From Closterium sp. NIES-65 (lineage: Eukaryota > Streptophyta > Zygnematophyceae > Desmidiales > Closteriaceae): 64,000 bases of DNA. Below are positions 49,313-60,710 of this stretch, in pieces (within the stretch, counting starts at the first letter, position 1; the number at the start of each line of letters is the position of its first letter). The position numbers and the translations under genes are program-made. Where the stretch lies: contig CANXME010000864.1 of assembly GCA_948144175.1 (NCBI GenBank), positions 930,001 to 994,000 on the forward strand, given 5' to 3'. The notes under the pieces were generated by a model, which was not told where the DNA came from, made no database searches, and saw only the letters and a list, made by a program, of their open reading frames with translations.

Positions 49313-52255
49313 ACAGCCAGCTTCAAGCTCTTCGCAGGGCGCCTAGTCCGCAGGGACCTCCACACCTCCAGTGCCTCCGGCCAGTCGATCTCATACTTGA
49401 GGAGCGATATCTGCATCAGCTCCCCCAGACGCGCGTTGCATAGCGCTCCTCGCACCCAGGACTTGATGACGTTCTGCCTAGAGAACCCCCTCTCGCACTC
49501 CACGGTGGAGAGGGGGAGCACAGCCAGCGCCTGCCACAGCAGGATGAGGTTGGGCCATCTCTTGCCAGGCACATTCGTACACACAACACAATGGAAACAG
49601 TTTGCGATGCGCAACAAGATTGTAAAACCCATGTTAGCAAAGTATAGGCTACCTCTCGGAGTCTGCGCTCTCAAGGAAGCTGGACAGGCCCTGGGTGAAG
49701 CTCTCCATCTCATGGTGTGCCTCCATGATCGCGCAGAAGGTTGGAAGCTCCCTCTCTGCTGCTTTGAGGTCGAATCCCGGGAGCTTGTTGCGGAACAGCG
49801 TCCTGCATCCGTTCAGCCACTCCTTACACTTCTTCTCTCGCTGGGCCTTGATCTTTGGCCACTTGCCCGCCCGAAACAGCTTCGTTGGCCCCAGCTTCCC
49901 AAGGTCATCCAGTCGGTTGGTGAGGTTGTCCACGCAGTCACGGGCAAATTTGCGGCACAGCTTCACGCAGTCTGTGTAGGTGCTTCCGTGTTTGTGCCCC
50001 TTCAGCTTCCGTTCATGCATGGTGTACAGGTGGTTGATCGGGCGTCCAGCACCATCCACGCCGCGCACCCGGACCTACTTGCCTCCACCCTTCTTGTGGA
50101 CTTTGAGGAAGGTCACAAGCCAGCTCTTCCGTTCGCCCCCGAAAGCTTTCTCTGGCATCAAGTAGCGCTCCACCAGGTCACTCGTTGTGGACTCGATCAT
50201 CTTCGCAATCTCAGTCACGTCCAACTGTGTCAAAGCAGGGGTAGACACGAGGGAGAAGGATGAGCAACAGTGCAGTTACGAACCTCACGTAGCAACATCA
50301 TACAAACATGCAACCTCACCTCTCGTCTCTGGAAGCAGCGGTTGAGGTCGTTCATGTCCGCCAAGATGTCGGCCAAGAAAAACAAGCAGAACTGAAACTT
50401 GTAGCAGGTGACAATCTCGTACGCCTTGTGATTGTGCTCCCAGAGCAGCACGATGCAAGCGCCGAGGACCTTGCACAGCCTGGCCACCGCATCTCCTCAA
50501 GACAGCCACCGGACCGTGTGGATGCCTTGGACTTCCAGGTTGGTCTTGTAAATCACACGCTGCAGGTACTTGAAGGGCTGACTCCACATGCTGGAGTTTC
50601 CGAGCAGATTCGCCACAGTGCGCACCACCTTGTCGACCATGTCGAGATCCGGGTTTGAATCAGCGGCGTCCTTCACAGCCAACGCCTCACTGTGTAAAGC
50701 AGGGAACAAGTATTATGGTTTGTTAGTAAACCAATCAGCGTAGACACCATGCTACAATACAGACCAACTCACATACCGATGGGCGATGCAGTGGCATGAG
50801 AACAGACGAGGGACGTGTTCACGAAGACGCACCACCAATCCGTTCTCTCTCCCGGTCATGACCGACGCCCCGTCCGTGCTGATGCCAACGATCTTGGACA
50901 CATCGACGGCAGCGGAGCAAAGATGGTTCAGCAGCACCTCAAACAAGGACCCTGCATCACACCGTTCGACCGTCAGCAAAGTGAAAAACTCGCATGCAAC
51001 TTGGCGACTCTTCATATATGTAAGGTACACAATCATGTGTTTCCCTCGCGTGCGGTCAGTGCTCTCGTCGCACTGGATGCCCAGGAACGGTGATGCCAGG
51101 ACGTGGTCCATCTGCACCCGGGTGAGGTAAGTGCTCATGCTGTGGACCATCTGCTGGAAGCCGTAGCTGCAACAAAGGACAGAGAAATTATCAGTACACG
51201 ATAGTCAAGCTAGTTGTTTGGCGTGCATGTTTAAATTTGCAATCAATTTGAACTGTCACTACCCGCGTGAGATAAACGCCGTACGACTGCCGGGGAATGT
51301 CTAGCATGTCCTGCTCCGCAAGATGCCGCATCAGCTTAGGAAACATGCTAATCGGCCCGTCGCACTGGCACAGGAACTGAGTCGGCCGCATCAGCCGTAT
51401 CGCGCGGCGGCCCTCGACGTCGGAGTTGATGAAGTCCAAAATCACCTGCTGCCCCTTGCAGATTCCCACCGCAATCTTCATCTGGCGGTCCACCGCCGCC
51501 ATGTGTGCGTCCGTATGCTCGTGCGCCCGGAACGACTGCGTCTGCAAGTCACGGCCTCCGTCGTCTCCCTGCATGGCGTACCTCGTGTTCCCCTTACCGT
51601 ACGACATGCAGATGCTGCACTTCACGTACGGGAAATCGTCCTTGGTTTTCCCAAACACAAGCCAAGAAAAGTATCCAGCCCACTTCGTCTCGTAATTAAT
51701 ACTCGCCTCCAGGTACATCTGCTCTCGCAGCTGCGTCTTGGTGAGTGCCGGCGAGCCGGTATCCGCGCGCACCGGGATGTCACCTTCTTCCGGCAGCTCA
51801 GCTTCTTTCTGTGCAGGCTCATCGGGCTTTTCCGGCGGTGGAATACGGCGGCCTCCCACCAGCAGAGTACTCTGCGCCCACTTACCAGATCGCGCACGCT
51901 TGGGAGCGGAAGTAGCCGACGGCGGGCCAACGGACACCCGCACCGTGCTTGGAGTAAGACTGGGCGAGGGCGGTGGAGGATCTTTGCTGCAGCCAGCAAC
52001 AGCCGGGGGGAGAGTGAACGGGACGGGAATAGGAGAAGTAGTAGGAGTAGGGGTTACTACAAGGGCAGAGTCGTAAACGGTAGACCTAGGCGGTTCAGGT
52101 GTGACGGGAGCAGCCGTAGATCTAAGAAAATCTAGCCCAGAGCGGGGAGCATCCGAAGCTTTCTCCGGGTGGGACGGCGCTGTTGGTTTCGCTTTTACAG
52201 GCGGCTCATCGGGGCCAGTGTCCGGAGCAGCTTCCTCGGTCGGCATGGCCTCCAT

Positions 52256-52899
52256 TGGTGGCTAAACTGAACGAGAGGAAAATGAGACAATGAATGCACG
52301 GAATGGAAAGAACACACTAGTGAACAAAGGAACGTTGGCTGCTGGTATGGGGAGGGAAGGGGAGGTTGGAGATGGCGGGAGCACGAAACCACCGCGCCGC
52401 GATTCCACGGACTTGATGGCAACATTCCATGATGAATTCGTCGTTGCATTCAAGGCCGAATTCATTCACGGACTCCTTGGCTGCCCCCGCATGCTGTCAA
52501 CAGGCCATTCTGGCCCATGGCAGACACATGCTGTGCACAATGCGGTGCGCGTGGCTGCACCGTCTCATTGATTTGGCTGCGTTGGCGCTGTTGCCAGCTG
52601 TGATGTACAGCACGTCAGTGTTTTCCTTTGTCGGAATTACGTCACTCATGGGCGCGTGAAGGGGGTACCTCACATGGGGCCACTCGAAGAAATGATTACG
52701 CACAAGGGGGTTATCGAAACGAAGCTTCTAGGAAACTTCGTCCCAATACCCTCGCATTCAGGGTCCACGGAACGCATACCCTGCATAGACAGACTCCGCA
52801 AGTACACTACTCTGAGCCTAGTTACAAGAATTCTGAGTCCGTTAAGTAGCTTCTCTGATTGGATCAGAGTTCACAAAATACAAAACCTGTGTTTGCAGG
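52256..52899. other. Upstream region of the hAT-derived gene
   Basis: Presumed 5' flank; no further gene seen. An ORF on either strand has no motif. Confidence 0.4.
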
Positions 52900-53335
52900 G
52901 GTTGGGAACAAATAGTTTAAGCGCCTCTGTCGTGTCAAAACTCAAGACACAAGCGAAGCAGCTCAAATCAAAGCACCGCGAGTCAACCCTCGGAGGTTAA
53001 CGTAACCGCTGGAGGTTACGAGAAAGTCAAAGGTCAGCGACCTTTGACCTGACGCAGCGCGACAGCAAGGACACACAACTGACTCGACATTGAGCAGTTG
53101 CCCGAGTCGCACTGTATCGAACCGCAACAGTAAAACAGTTACTATTATGTCTCTTCATATTCTCTGTACTCATATATATATTTCTGTATCTCTTTGCATT
53201 AATCAACTTACTTTGCTCTCACATACCGTACTAGCGCAAGGTGGTTCAAAGACTCTTATCAATACGCTTCCGCTATTATATCTTTTACCCAAGACTTTAA
53301 CTCTACTAAAAGATCCTAGGGCGTTCAGCCCAACA
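52900..53335 (+). mobile_element. Solo LTR of the copia B family (436 bp)
   Basis: Begins GGTTGGGAACAA (TG changed to GG) and ends TTCAGCCCAACA. It matches the 10361-10795 LTR over its length, in opposite orientation. It is flanked by a perfect 5 bp duplication GCAGG (52895-52899 and 53336-53340). No internal element sequence remains, so it arose by LTR-LTR recombination. Confidence 0.92.
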
Positions 53336-55729
53336 GCAGGGACCACCAAGTCAGAAGCCTGTAATCACCCTGAAATCAGGGTAATTACCCTGATATCGTC
53401 AGCCCTGGCTCTGGGAGAGTATTGTATTGTGGCTGCAAATACTGTATGCTTGTACTGTATACTCGCAAGATATTTGAGATTGTTGTATAGGTCATTGTCA
53501 AGTGAGTCCGTTGTTGCAGAAGGTTAGAAAATTTCGTGCCAACGAATAATTGTGTGATGCGTGATGGACATGATGTACACTCCGAAACCTGACACAAAGA
53601 ACCAGCAGACTGCTGTTAAGCAGTGGAATGATGTATGACACCCGGAAATCAGTGTGGGTGAACATGCTGTCACTCTTGGGGAGCAGAAGCAGCAGACTTC
53701 CATTCTTCAGCATCGGGGCAATCACAAATCCCCATCGTCGCTTGAAGGGAGCTCCTCGTTATTGCGGAGGGCGAGGACGATGAAGGCTCAGAGGAGGCGG
53801 AGCACACTGCCTGCCAGAGAAAATGCCAAGTGCCCAGAGGGAGACGTGATAATAGTGGTCATCTTGGCCTTGCGCCTGCTGAATAGGCCCTGCAAAGAGG
53901 GAGAGCAGGTAAGGTGGGGAAGGTAGGGAACGCAGGGAAGGGAAGGAGGGAGGGGAAGGTAGGGAAGGCCAGGGAGGGAAGAGAAAGCAGGGAAAGGAAG
54001 ATAGGGAAGGGAAAGTAGGAAAGGGAAGGAAAAGAAAGGGAGGGAAGGCGACAAAGATGCAGGCTGATAACTGGCAGAGCGCACTGCCTGGAAATTCATC
54101 TAGTACAGCAGAGCCAATCCATTGTTTTTAGACCACAGTTCTCTGTTACAAGGGTGGCCATCTTAGTCTTTTGCCCACCCCAACAGGACCAGTTGGAGTT
54201 TAACAACCCACTCGGGGCAATGCTGTTAACAGCCCACCATCCACCTCCCACAATCCACCACGCACCATCCACCATCCACCACGCACAATCCACCATCCAC
54301 CATCCAGCGTCCACCATCCACCCCCTTACTCACCTCACCACCATGGCAGCATAGAGGGCGGGAAAGGAAGTAGGACAGATGGACAGCTACACACAGTAAT
54401 TACCCCCCCCATCTCCCGCCCCCCTTTCCTCCCACCATTTTCCTATTCCCCACCACACACGCTCCCTTATCCGCCATCTCACCGGCACTGCCTTGTCTTC
54501 ACCCCACTCCCCCCCTCTTCTTACAACGCACCCACAAGAGGGCATGAAAGACAGGAAACGAGTGGCAGGGCCGTGGAAGAGGTGCAGGTGGGGAATGTGC
54601 AGGTGGGGTGAGGCTTCGAGGGGATGGGGTGGGGGTGGGTGCGATGGGGGAGGAGGAAGGGAGAAGCAAAGAGCATGGGGAAAGCAAGAAGTGTAGGGCG
54701 GACCATCATGCATCGTTGCTTGAGTGTTGTCCTAGTCGTTATCTCGACCAATCCCACGACGATGGGGTCACTGCTGGAGAGCAGTCGGGCGACACCAAGG
54801 TCCATCGCAGGCCAGTTGTGTTCCGCTACGAGGGCCTCACTGCCAGGGAACAGCACGCAAAGTACGCGCACACCTAGGGCGCATGATGTGCTCTGCTCTG
54901 CTGCGGTCTCGTCAGCAAGCTCTTGCTGGGTGGGTGGTATAGTCCAGCCCTGTTGACCTGTGGCCCATGGCCCTATGCCCGTGATCTGCGCGTACATTGA
55001 CTTGCGCTAGCCACTGGATCCCACTGCCTCCTCGCCAGCTGACTCCTCCTGGCAGGATCAGGGCATGGGGGAGGAAGACGGTGGGGGAGAGGCGTGTGGC
55101 CAAGGCGTGAGAGGGGGAGGTGTTGGAAGGAGGCGTGGAGGGGAGGCACAGGCGGGAGGCGTGGGGGAAAAGGGGTTGGGGAGCGGGTTGGGCGAGAGGT
55201 TTGGGGGAGAGGCTTGGGAAAGAGGTTTAGGGAAGTGTTGGGAGAGAGGCGTGGCAGAGAGGGGTAAGGGTGGGGCGTGCGGAGAGTGGGGGAGAGGTGC
55301 GGGAAAGCAGGGAGGGGAGACGGGTGGGTAGAGGCCGTTGGGGCAAGCGGGTGGGGGAGAGAGATGGGGGAGAGGTGTGGGGGAGAGGGTTGGGGGAGAG
55401 GGGTGAGGGAGAGGGGTGGGGAAGAGGGTTGGGGAAGAGGGGTGAGGGAGGGTGGTGGGGAGATGGGTGCAGAGAAAAAATGGGCATTGTGGCTTGAAAA
55501 AATAACCAATCTTTGCGTCACATACCTCACCCTTTTTGTCCGAGCCTTCACCTACCCTCATCTCCCTTCAACCCCCCTATCTCCTCTTGAGCCTCCCACA
55601 TCCCCCTTATCCCATCGTCCCCCTCACCCATGGGCGCAGCCACTCGTGCATGCCCTGCGCCATCACCCCTCACCGCTCATCCCCAAATCCCCTCCTCTCC
55701 TCTTCCCCCCCTCTCTTCTCCTCACTCAC
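53336..55729 (-). other. Poorly resolved minus-strand exons and purine-rich introns
   Basis: Candidate exon pieces between splice-like signals: GLFSRRKAKMTTIITS (after CTTTGCAG near 53903), and a related [12 protein letters not shown] near 54160; QELADETAAEQSTSCALG with VLFPGSEALVAEHNWPAMDL at 54740-54960; and EESAGEEAVGSSG (acceptor CTGCCAG at 55049). Between them lie GGGAAGG tracts (53920-54050), a CCACCATCCA repeat (54238-54320) and GGGGAGAGG repeats (55070-55480). No family recognised and no complete model. Confidence 0.35.
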
Positions 55730-55816
55730 CAGCAGGCGCGACCACTCACACATGTCCTGGGCCAGCTTGCGCAGCACCACGCGGTCTGCTACTGCTGGTA
55801 TGCGGCTCTCACACAC
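55730..55816 (-). CDS. Unidentified exon (29 codons)
   Basis: A clean internal exon: acceptor CCCGCCAG/GTGTGT at 55817/55816 and donor CTG/GTGAGT at 55730/55729. It reads VCESRIPAVADRVVLRKLAQ and DMCEWSRLL, phase 0 at both ends. Probably part of the same gene as the pieces at 54740-55048. Function unknown. Confidence 0.5.
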
Positions 55817-55924
55817 CTGGCGGGGGGAAAAACGGGGAGAAGGGGGAGGGGGGACAAGTATGGATCAAGCACACTCATGCATTTGGCATGAAGCCAGACC
55901 GCATTGGAACAAGAGAAATCCCTG

Positions 55925-56505
55925 GAGGAGCAAGGAGATTAGAAGAGGAGTAAGGAGAGTAGAAGAGGAGCAATGAGAGTAGAAGAGGAGCAATGAGAGT
56001 AGAAGAGGAGCAATGAGAGTAGAAGAGGAGCAAGGAGAGTAGAAGTGGAGCAATGAGAGTAGAAGAGGAGCAATGAGAGTAGAAGAGGAGCAAGGAGAGT
56101 AGAAGAGGAGCAAGGAGAGTAGAAGAGGAGAAACGACAGTAGAATAGGAGCAAGGAGAGTAGAAGAGGAGCAAGGAGAGTAGAAGAGGAGCAAGAAGAGT
56201 AGAAGAGGAGCAAGGAGAGTAGAAGAGGAGCAAGGAGAGTAAAAGAGGAGCAAGGAGAGTAGAAGAGGAGCAAGGAGAGTAGAAGAGGAGCAAGGAGAGT
56301 ATAAGAGGAGCAAGGAGAGTAGAAGAGGAGCAAGGAGAGTAGAAGAGGAGCAAGGAGAGTAGAAGAGGAGCAAGGAGAGTAGAAGAGGAGCAAGGAGAGT
56401 AGAAGAGGAGCAAGGAGAGTAGAAGAGGAGCAAGGAGAGTAGAAGAGGAGCAAGGAGAGTAGAAGAGGAGCAAGGAGAGTAGAAGAGGAGCAAGGAGAGT
56501 AGAAC
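55925..56505. repeat. 20 bp minisatellite, about 29 copies
   Basis: Unit AGAAGAGGAGCAAGGAGAGT repeated head to tail; the left third has more variants (CAATGAGAGT) and the right third is nearly uniform. The unit is not a multiple of three, so minus-strand frames of about 200 codons here (LLLFYSPCSSSTLLAP) are read-throughs of the array, not genes. Confidence 0.95.
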
Positions 56506-56547
56506 TTGAAAAAGGGACTATACAAAAAAAAAGGAGTGTCAGGAGGC

Positions 56548-56619
56548 ATCAGAGTGGCGCAGCGGAAGCGTGGTGGGCTCATAACCCACAGGTCCGAGGA
56601 TCGAAACCTCGCTCTGTTA
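56548..56619 (+). tRNA. tRNA-Met initiator (CAU)
   Basis: Folds as a 72-base tRNA: acceptor ATCAGAG pairing with CTCTGTT, anticodon stem GTGGG/CCCAC around loop CTCATAA with anticodon CAT, T stem CGAGG/CCTCG around ATCGAAA. The A1-U72 pair and the ATCGAAA loop (A54, A60) mark a eukaryotic initiator. Internal promoter boxes are in GTGGCGCAGCGGAAG and AGGATCGAAACC. Position 2 faces T71, a mismatch; the canonical plant gene has A71. No T-run terminator follows directly. Not followed by CCA, as expected for a nuclear gene. Confidence 0.93.
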
Positions 56620-58509
56620 AGGCTGTCACCCTAACGGGGCTGTTGCAGTTTATGCTAAACTGTATTTGTTCTTCAGTTCCCAGAACAGAATCTTGGTGCG
56701 AGGATGGCTGTAAGGTTGTGATGCACACCACGCATGTACAACCACCATGGATCTCCCACCCACGCACTCTATCCTCGAGTTCTGAGATTGGGAACCCTCC
56801 CAAACTTCTGCCCATTCATTCCTTCAAAAGCATTATATATCCTACTACACTGCATATCTTCTTTTTTTCCCTACATACCCATCCGTTACAGGTGAAGGAG
56901 GTGTTTTCTCTCCCATGTATTCCTGTAGGCGCCAGTAGAAGGTAGCCATAAAGGCTGAGACCGCATGGGTGAGTTTTTATATTGTAGAACATTCATACAC
57001 ACACGCATGCAGAAATGAATACGAAGAGTGAAGGCGACCCATGAGGAGGAAAGGACTGCATAGGGTAGTAGTGTGAAGTCACACACGAGTCGGAATGAAC
57101 CCTATGCTCCTTCATGGTTCATTCCGACTCACGAGCCGTGAAGGACACAAACAAGGGGATGGGAAAGTTGCTGACAGAGTGAAAAGGAACCTCAAGAACA
57201 GCGAGCGAATCAGAGAGAGGAACCAGAGGAGTCAGGCAAGGGAGGAGATGATCAGGTTGGAGAGGTACACAGAGTGGCTGGTACAAAGGTGATGTTGTAC
57301 ATCAGCCACATGAAGCGAGCTGAACGAGCAGAGCAGCCAGAAGGTCCCAGGAACAGCGATGGTATCAGAAAATGGCTTCTGAGAAGGGAATCGTCGTGCA
57401 AGAGAAAGGAGGTGAGAGAAAAATAAAAGTAGCAAGCAAAGACAAAGGGGTCTTATCTGTTGAAGTTTCTCCAAACAAAAAAAACCTTCATTGTATAAGC
57501 AGAATTTGACGCTCCCATCACACCTTTACATCAATGCAAGTAGGTAGGTGAGGGTTGCAAAACGCGGCAGTGAGGGATAGGCCAGAAGGGATCCCAAGAG
57601 TAGGAAGGGAGCAAGATACAAGGCTGCACGAGGATGCGGACCAGGAATGACGACGAGTCAAAGATCTCAGCTCAGCGTGGCATGAAATATGCAACCTCAC
57701 CCACCAGATACACATCCTCACACTGGATAGAACCGAATCCATGATTGGTTGCTTCCGTGGCTTGTTTCTCCTCACCACAGCCAGGCGGGGTGAGGGAAGA
57801 CGGAGTGAGCCCACCACGCGGGATCTGAAATCATAGTGCAAGGGAGAAGACAAATGGTGGTGAGTCCTATACTATGAGTGAACAAAGGGGCTCGTGGCCT
57901 GGCCGTTTGAGGTGCACTTTGAGTAGGAAGATTCCTGAAGTAGACTCGCACGCAACTCGGGTCAGCTTGAGACCATGGGGCTGATAGAAAACCAGAGCAT
58001 CTCGGGCTGTGCTGGTTTTCTATTACACATTTTCCAAGCCAAATCGCATGCATTCAAGACCTCAGTTTCAAAGATTTTCCGTTGGTTGAGGTTGGCGAGG
58101 AGCGTAAGACATGCTAAATCCATCCCCTGACCTGGAGGACTACCCCCGGGGGGAGTTTAGAACGAGGTGGCTCATGAGTCGCAAGGCTGGGGCGAGCCTG
58201 GCAGCTTGGTGAGAGCCTCCTCGGCCCGGGCATTAGATTCTTACTAGTTTAAACCACAAGCAAATGCACTCCTAAAATGTGAGTGGAACGCATTTGCAGG
58301 TCGAGTCAATGTTGATTTGCGAGTTGATTCGAGCCGGATGGCTGAGTTCGGTAGAATCGAAATTTGACTCGAATCAGGTCAAGGTTGGTTGACTCGTTTT
58401 GGCACATTGGCCCGATATGACAAAAAGTACGAGCAAAACGATTTGTAGGCTGCGAGCCAGGCTTGCAAGGCTTGCAATGCGGAAGGCCGACTGGGACAGC
58501 TATAGGATG
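56620..58509. other. Unassigned region
   Basis: No secure gene. Holds the hairpin at 57087-57130. Minus-strand frames near 57518-58053 lack motifs. Confidence 0.4.
57087..57130. other. Perfect 15 bp inverted repeat (hairpin)
   Basis: GAGTCGGAATGAACC (57087-57101) and GGTTCATTCCGACTC (57116-57130) separated by 14 bases. No T-run follows. Confidence 0.85.
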
Positions 58510-59513
58510 GCTTACCTCTTCTCGATGTGCCCCCATGCCGCCCTGCCCCATGCCGCCTTGCCCCATGCCCCCCTGCCCCATGCCGCCCTGCCCCATGCCG
58601 CCGTGCCACATGCTACCTTGTCGATTGAGTGCCACGCTGCCCTGTCTCTGCAGCACACGCTGCTGCTGCTGCTGTCAAGGCTGCGCCGCCCGATCGCCAC
58701 ACTACACTGATGCTGTGAGTGCAATCCACGCTGCTGCCCACCATGCCACCACCACCGCCATTATGGGCAGTCGCGGTGCTGCCATGCTGCGCGCACTGGG
58801 GGAAGCCCAGGGAAGAGGAGGTGGGTGTGGGCATGATCACGCCCGTGAGAATGGCATCCGTGAGTGCTGCATCAGCTGCCAGCAGCCGTGCTCGCCCCTC
58901 CTCCATGCTCGCGCTCCTCTCAATCATGCTGCCTCTGCTTCCCGTGCTTCCCGTGCTGCCTATGCTGCCTGTTCTTGTTACTGGCCGCCACAATTCCTCC
59001 ATGCCTGGGTGCCCCTGTCCCCTTCTCCCCCCCCCCCCCTCCTTCGGCCTTGTGCCTGCGCGCATGTCTGTATTGATCAAACTGCCGCTCATGCTCCCTC
59101 CCGCCCCTTCTCCCCCACCTTCTCCCCCCCCTCTTCCCTCTCCCCCCCCTCTTCCCTCTCCCCCCCCTCTTCCCTCTCCCCTCCCTCCCATTCTCCTGCC
59201 CATGCTGCCCTCGAGTCGTCTCCCAGGGGCAGTAGTGTAGGGGAGGCGCGCAAAAGAGGAGCTAATGCTGCTAGTGCGAGGCGTGCGGAGGAGAGGCTGA
59301 GGCAACGGGCCTGACACAGGCAGTGGGGGGAGAAAGAGGGGAGCCAAGGCGCTGGTGGGACGAATGTGAGAAGCAGAGAAGAAAGTGGTGCTGCGGATAC
59401 TGCAGACACGTGGTGTCATATGGCATTGCGTGGGGGACAGCCACAGCAGTCGCACATGCGCGAAACACCTAAGGAGCAGGGGAAGAGCGACTTCTAATGC
59501 AACGTGCTGGACA

Positions 59514-59545
<32 letters not shown>

Positions 59546-59716
59546 CCCAACCATCTGCACCACCACGGCCGCCAGTATCCGCGTCCCCTCTGCTGCTCTT
59601 GACTCCTCATTCCTCCTCCCTTTCCTCGCCCGCTCCCTCTGCTGCCCCCTCCCATGCTCGCTGCCTCTCACTCCTCCATCTGCCTGCCCCCACTTCACCC
59701 TGCTGCTCCACTGCAC
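58510..59716 (-). CDS. Unidentified low-complexity protein, probable exons
   Basis: An open frame from 59716 to 58613 (367 codons) contains Gly runs (from a C-run at 59512-59542), GEGRGGG repeats, and a more protein-like middle MEELWRPVTRTGSIGSTGST then RLLAADAALTDAILTGVIMP. A following piece on the same strand has MGQGG repeats (15 bp unit, 58535-58610) and a donor near 58513 (AGAGGTAAGC). The 5' part may extend to 60047 (PVPAFYSFLGPRLGDASAAG). Mixed real exon and repeat read-through is likely; function unknown. Confidence 0.35.
59512..59542. repeat. Poly-C run
   Basis: About 30 C in a row. Homopolymer length in an assembly is uncertain. Confidence 0.8.
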
Positions 59717-60085
59717 CCGCCGCCAGTCTACCTGCGCTGCCCGCGGCGCTTGCGTCGCCCAGGCGCGGCCCCAAGAAGGAGTAGAAGGCGGGCACGGGTG
59801 CTGCAGGGCTCACTTGGGCGGGCGGCGGCACGGAGTGGTGCGACAGGGAGAGCAAGGAGTAGGAGGGGGGATATGGGGAAACAAGGAGGGAGGGGAAGCG
59901 GGAAGGAAGGGCAAGAAAAGGGGGGTTTGGGGGGAAGAGAAGGAAGGTGAGATTAGGGCAGTGGGGGCGGAGAGAGGGGTTGGGAGGTGCAGACACGAGT
60001 GTGGCTGCCCCTCTCCCTTGCGCTCTTTTCTTCCCCCTCCCCCTCATCCTTCCCCATCCCCCTCATCTTACCCCTTCCCCTCCCC

Positions 60086-60710
60086 CTTAGTTGGTACTTT
60101 ACGTCCATTTGGGACGCGTAGACGTACATTTACGCATGCCTTTACGTTTACGTTTTCTTACGCGTAATATTACGTAAAGTCGAACGGGCAGGATGTAAAA
60201 AAAAAAAAAAATACCCTCGAATTTCTGTGGGCAAGATCGATAACCAGAGATTATGTCTTATTACGCGAATGACAAGGGCAGTACGACACGAACGATTGGA
60301 CGGACTAAGGTCGCGTTAGGTATTGGGTACTACGGACTGGATCTAAAAGCCTTACTAGGTCGCGCGACTGCGTCTACTAGGAAACTGGACTTCTAGATTA
60401 CGAATGACTGGGAGGAAGACTTGGTAGTATGCTTACGAAATAGCCGTGCGTAGAATAGTTGGTTGCGATGGGTGAGGTGTGGGTCGTATGTTGAGTCAAC
60501 TGTTTCAGATTGAGACGAACATGCAGATCTGTCGCAAAGCTGATAGCGAATCGAGTCAACGGAATTGACTTTTTTTTATCCGGGCAGGCTTGAAAAGTTT
60601 TTTAGCTGACCGTAAACGTAAACCCATATCAGGCAAGCGTACGGAAACGTAAGTTTACTTCGTAAAGTTGCGTAAACGTAAACCAGCGTAAACGTACAAT
60701 GTCAACTTAG
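60086..60710. mobile_element. Candidate non-autonomous inverted-repeat element rich in TTACG
   Basis: Both ends carry clusters of TTTACG in inverted orientation: CTTTACGTTTACG words at 60100-60180 on the plus strand and CGTAAACGTAAAC words at 60608-60700. The outer ends CTTAGTTGGTACTTTACGT and CTAAGTTGACATTGTACGT (minus) match at 14 of 19 bases. The interior codes for nothing. A CCCTCCCC-like word on both sides could be a target duplication but lies in simple sequence. Class unknown. Confidence 0.5.

Larger units (their letters stand above)
46308..52255 (-). pseudogene. hAT-transposase-derived gene, five or more exons, split by copia F
   Basis: Minus-strand exons: 52255-51285, 51166-50777, 50689-50294 (approx.), 50224-49674 (approx.) and 49558-46308 with copia F inside. 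Order: a Pro/Ser-rich N terminus; a zinc finger (VKCSICMSYGKGN with a following HEHTDAH); the DUF4371-like RNase H fold with IQCDESTDRTRGKHMI and GISTDGASVMTGRENGL carrying acidic residues; a helical region; and the hAT dimerisation end (LSTVECERGFSRQNVIKS). The tail is Glu-rich from a GAG repeat. Junction phases agree at all introns I could read. In-frame stops TGA at 50497-50499 (Arg expected) and TAG at 50075-50077 (Gln expected). It could be a decayed transposon or a domesticated gene that later decayed; no terminal inverted repeats seen. Confidence 0.82.

Noticed and set aside
53341..53400. Inverted word ACCCTGAAATCAGGGT near the solo LTR as a transposon end
   Set aside because: Too short and without a partner end.
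55865..56582. Three minus-strand frames of about 200 codons rich in LLLFYSPCSSST
   Set aside because: The 20 bp minisatellite has no stop in any frame and is not a multiple of three, so all frames give the same peptide rotated; not coding.
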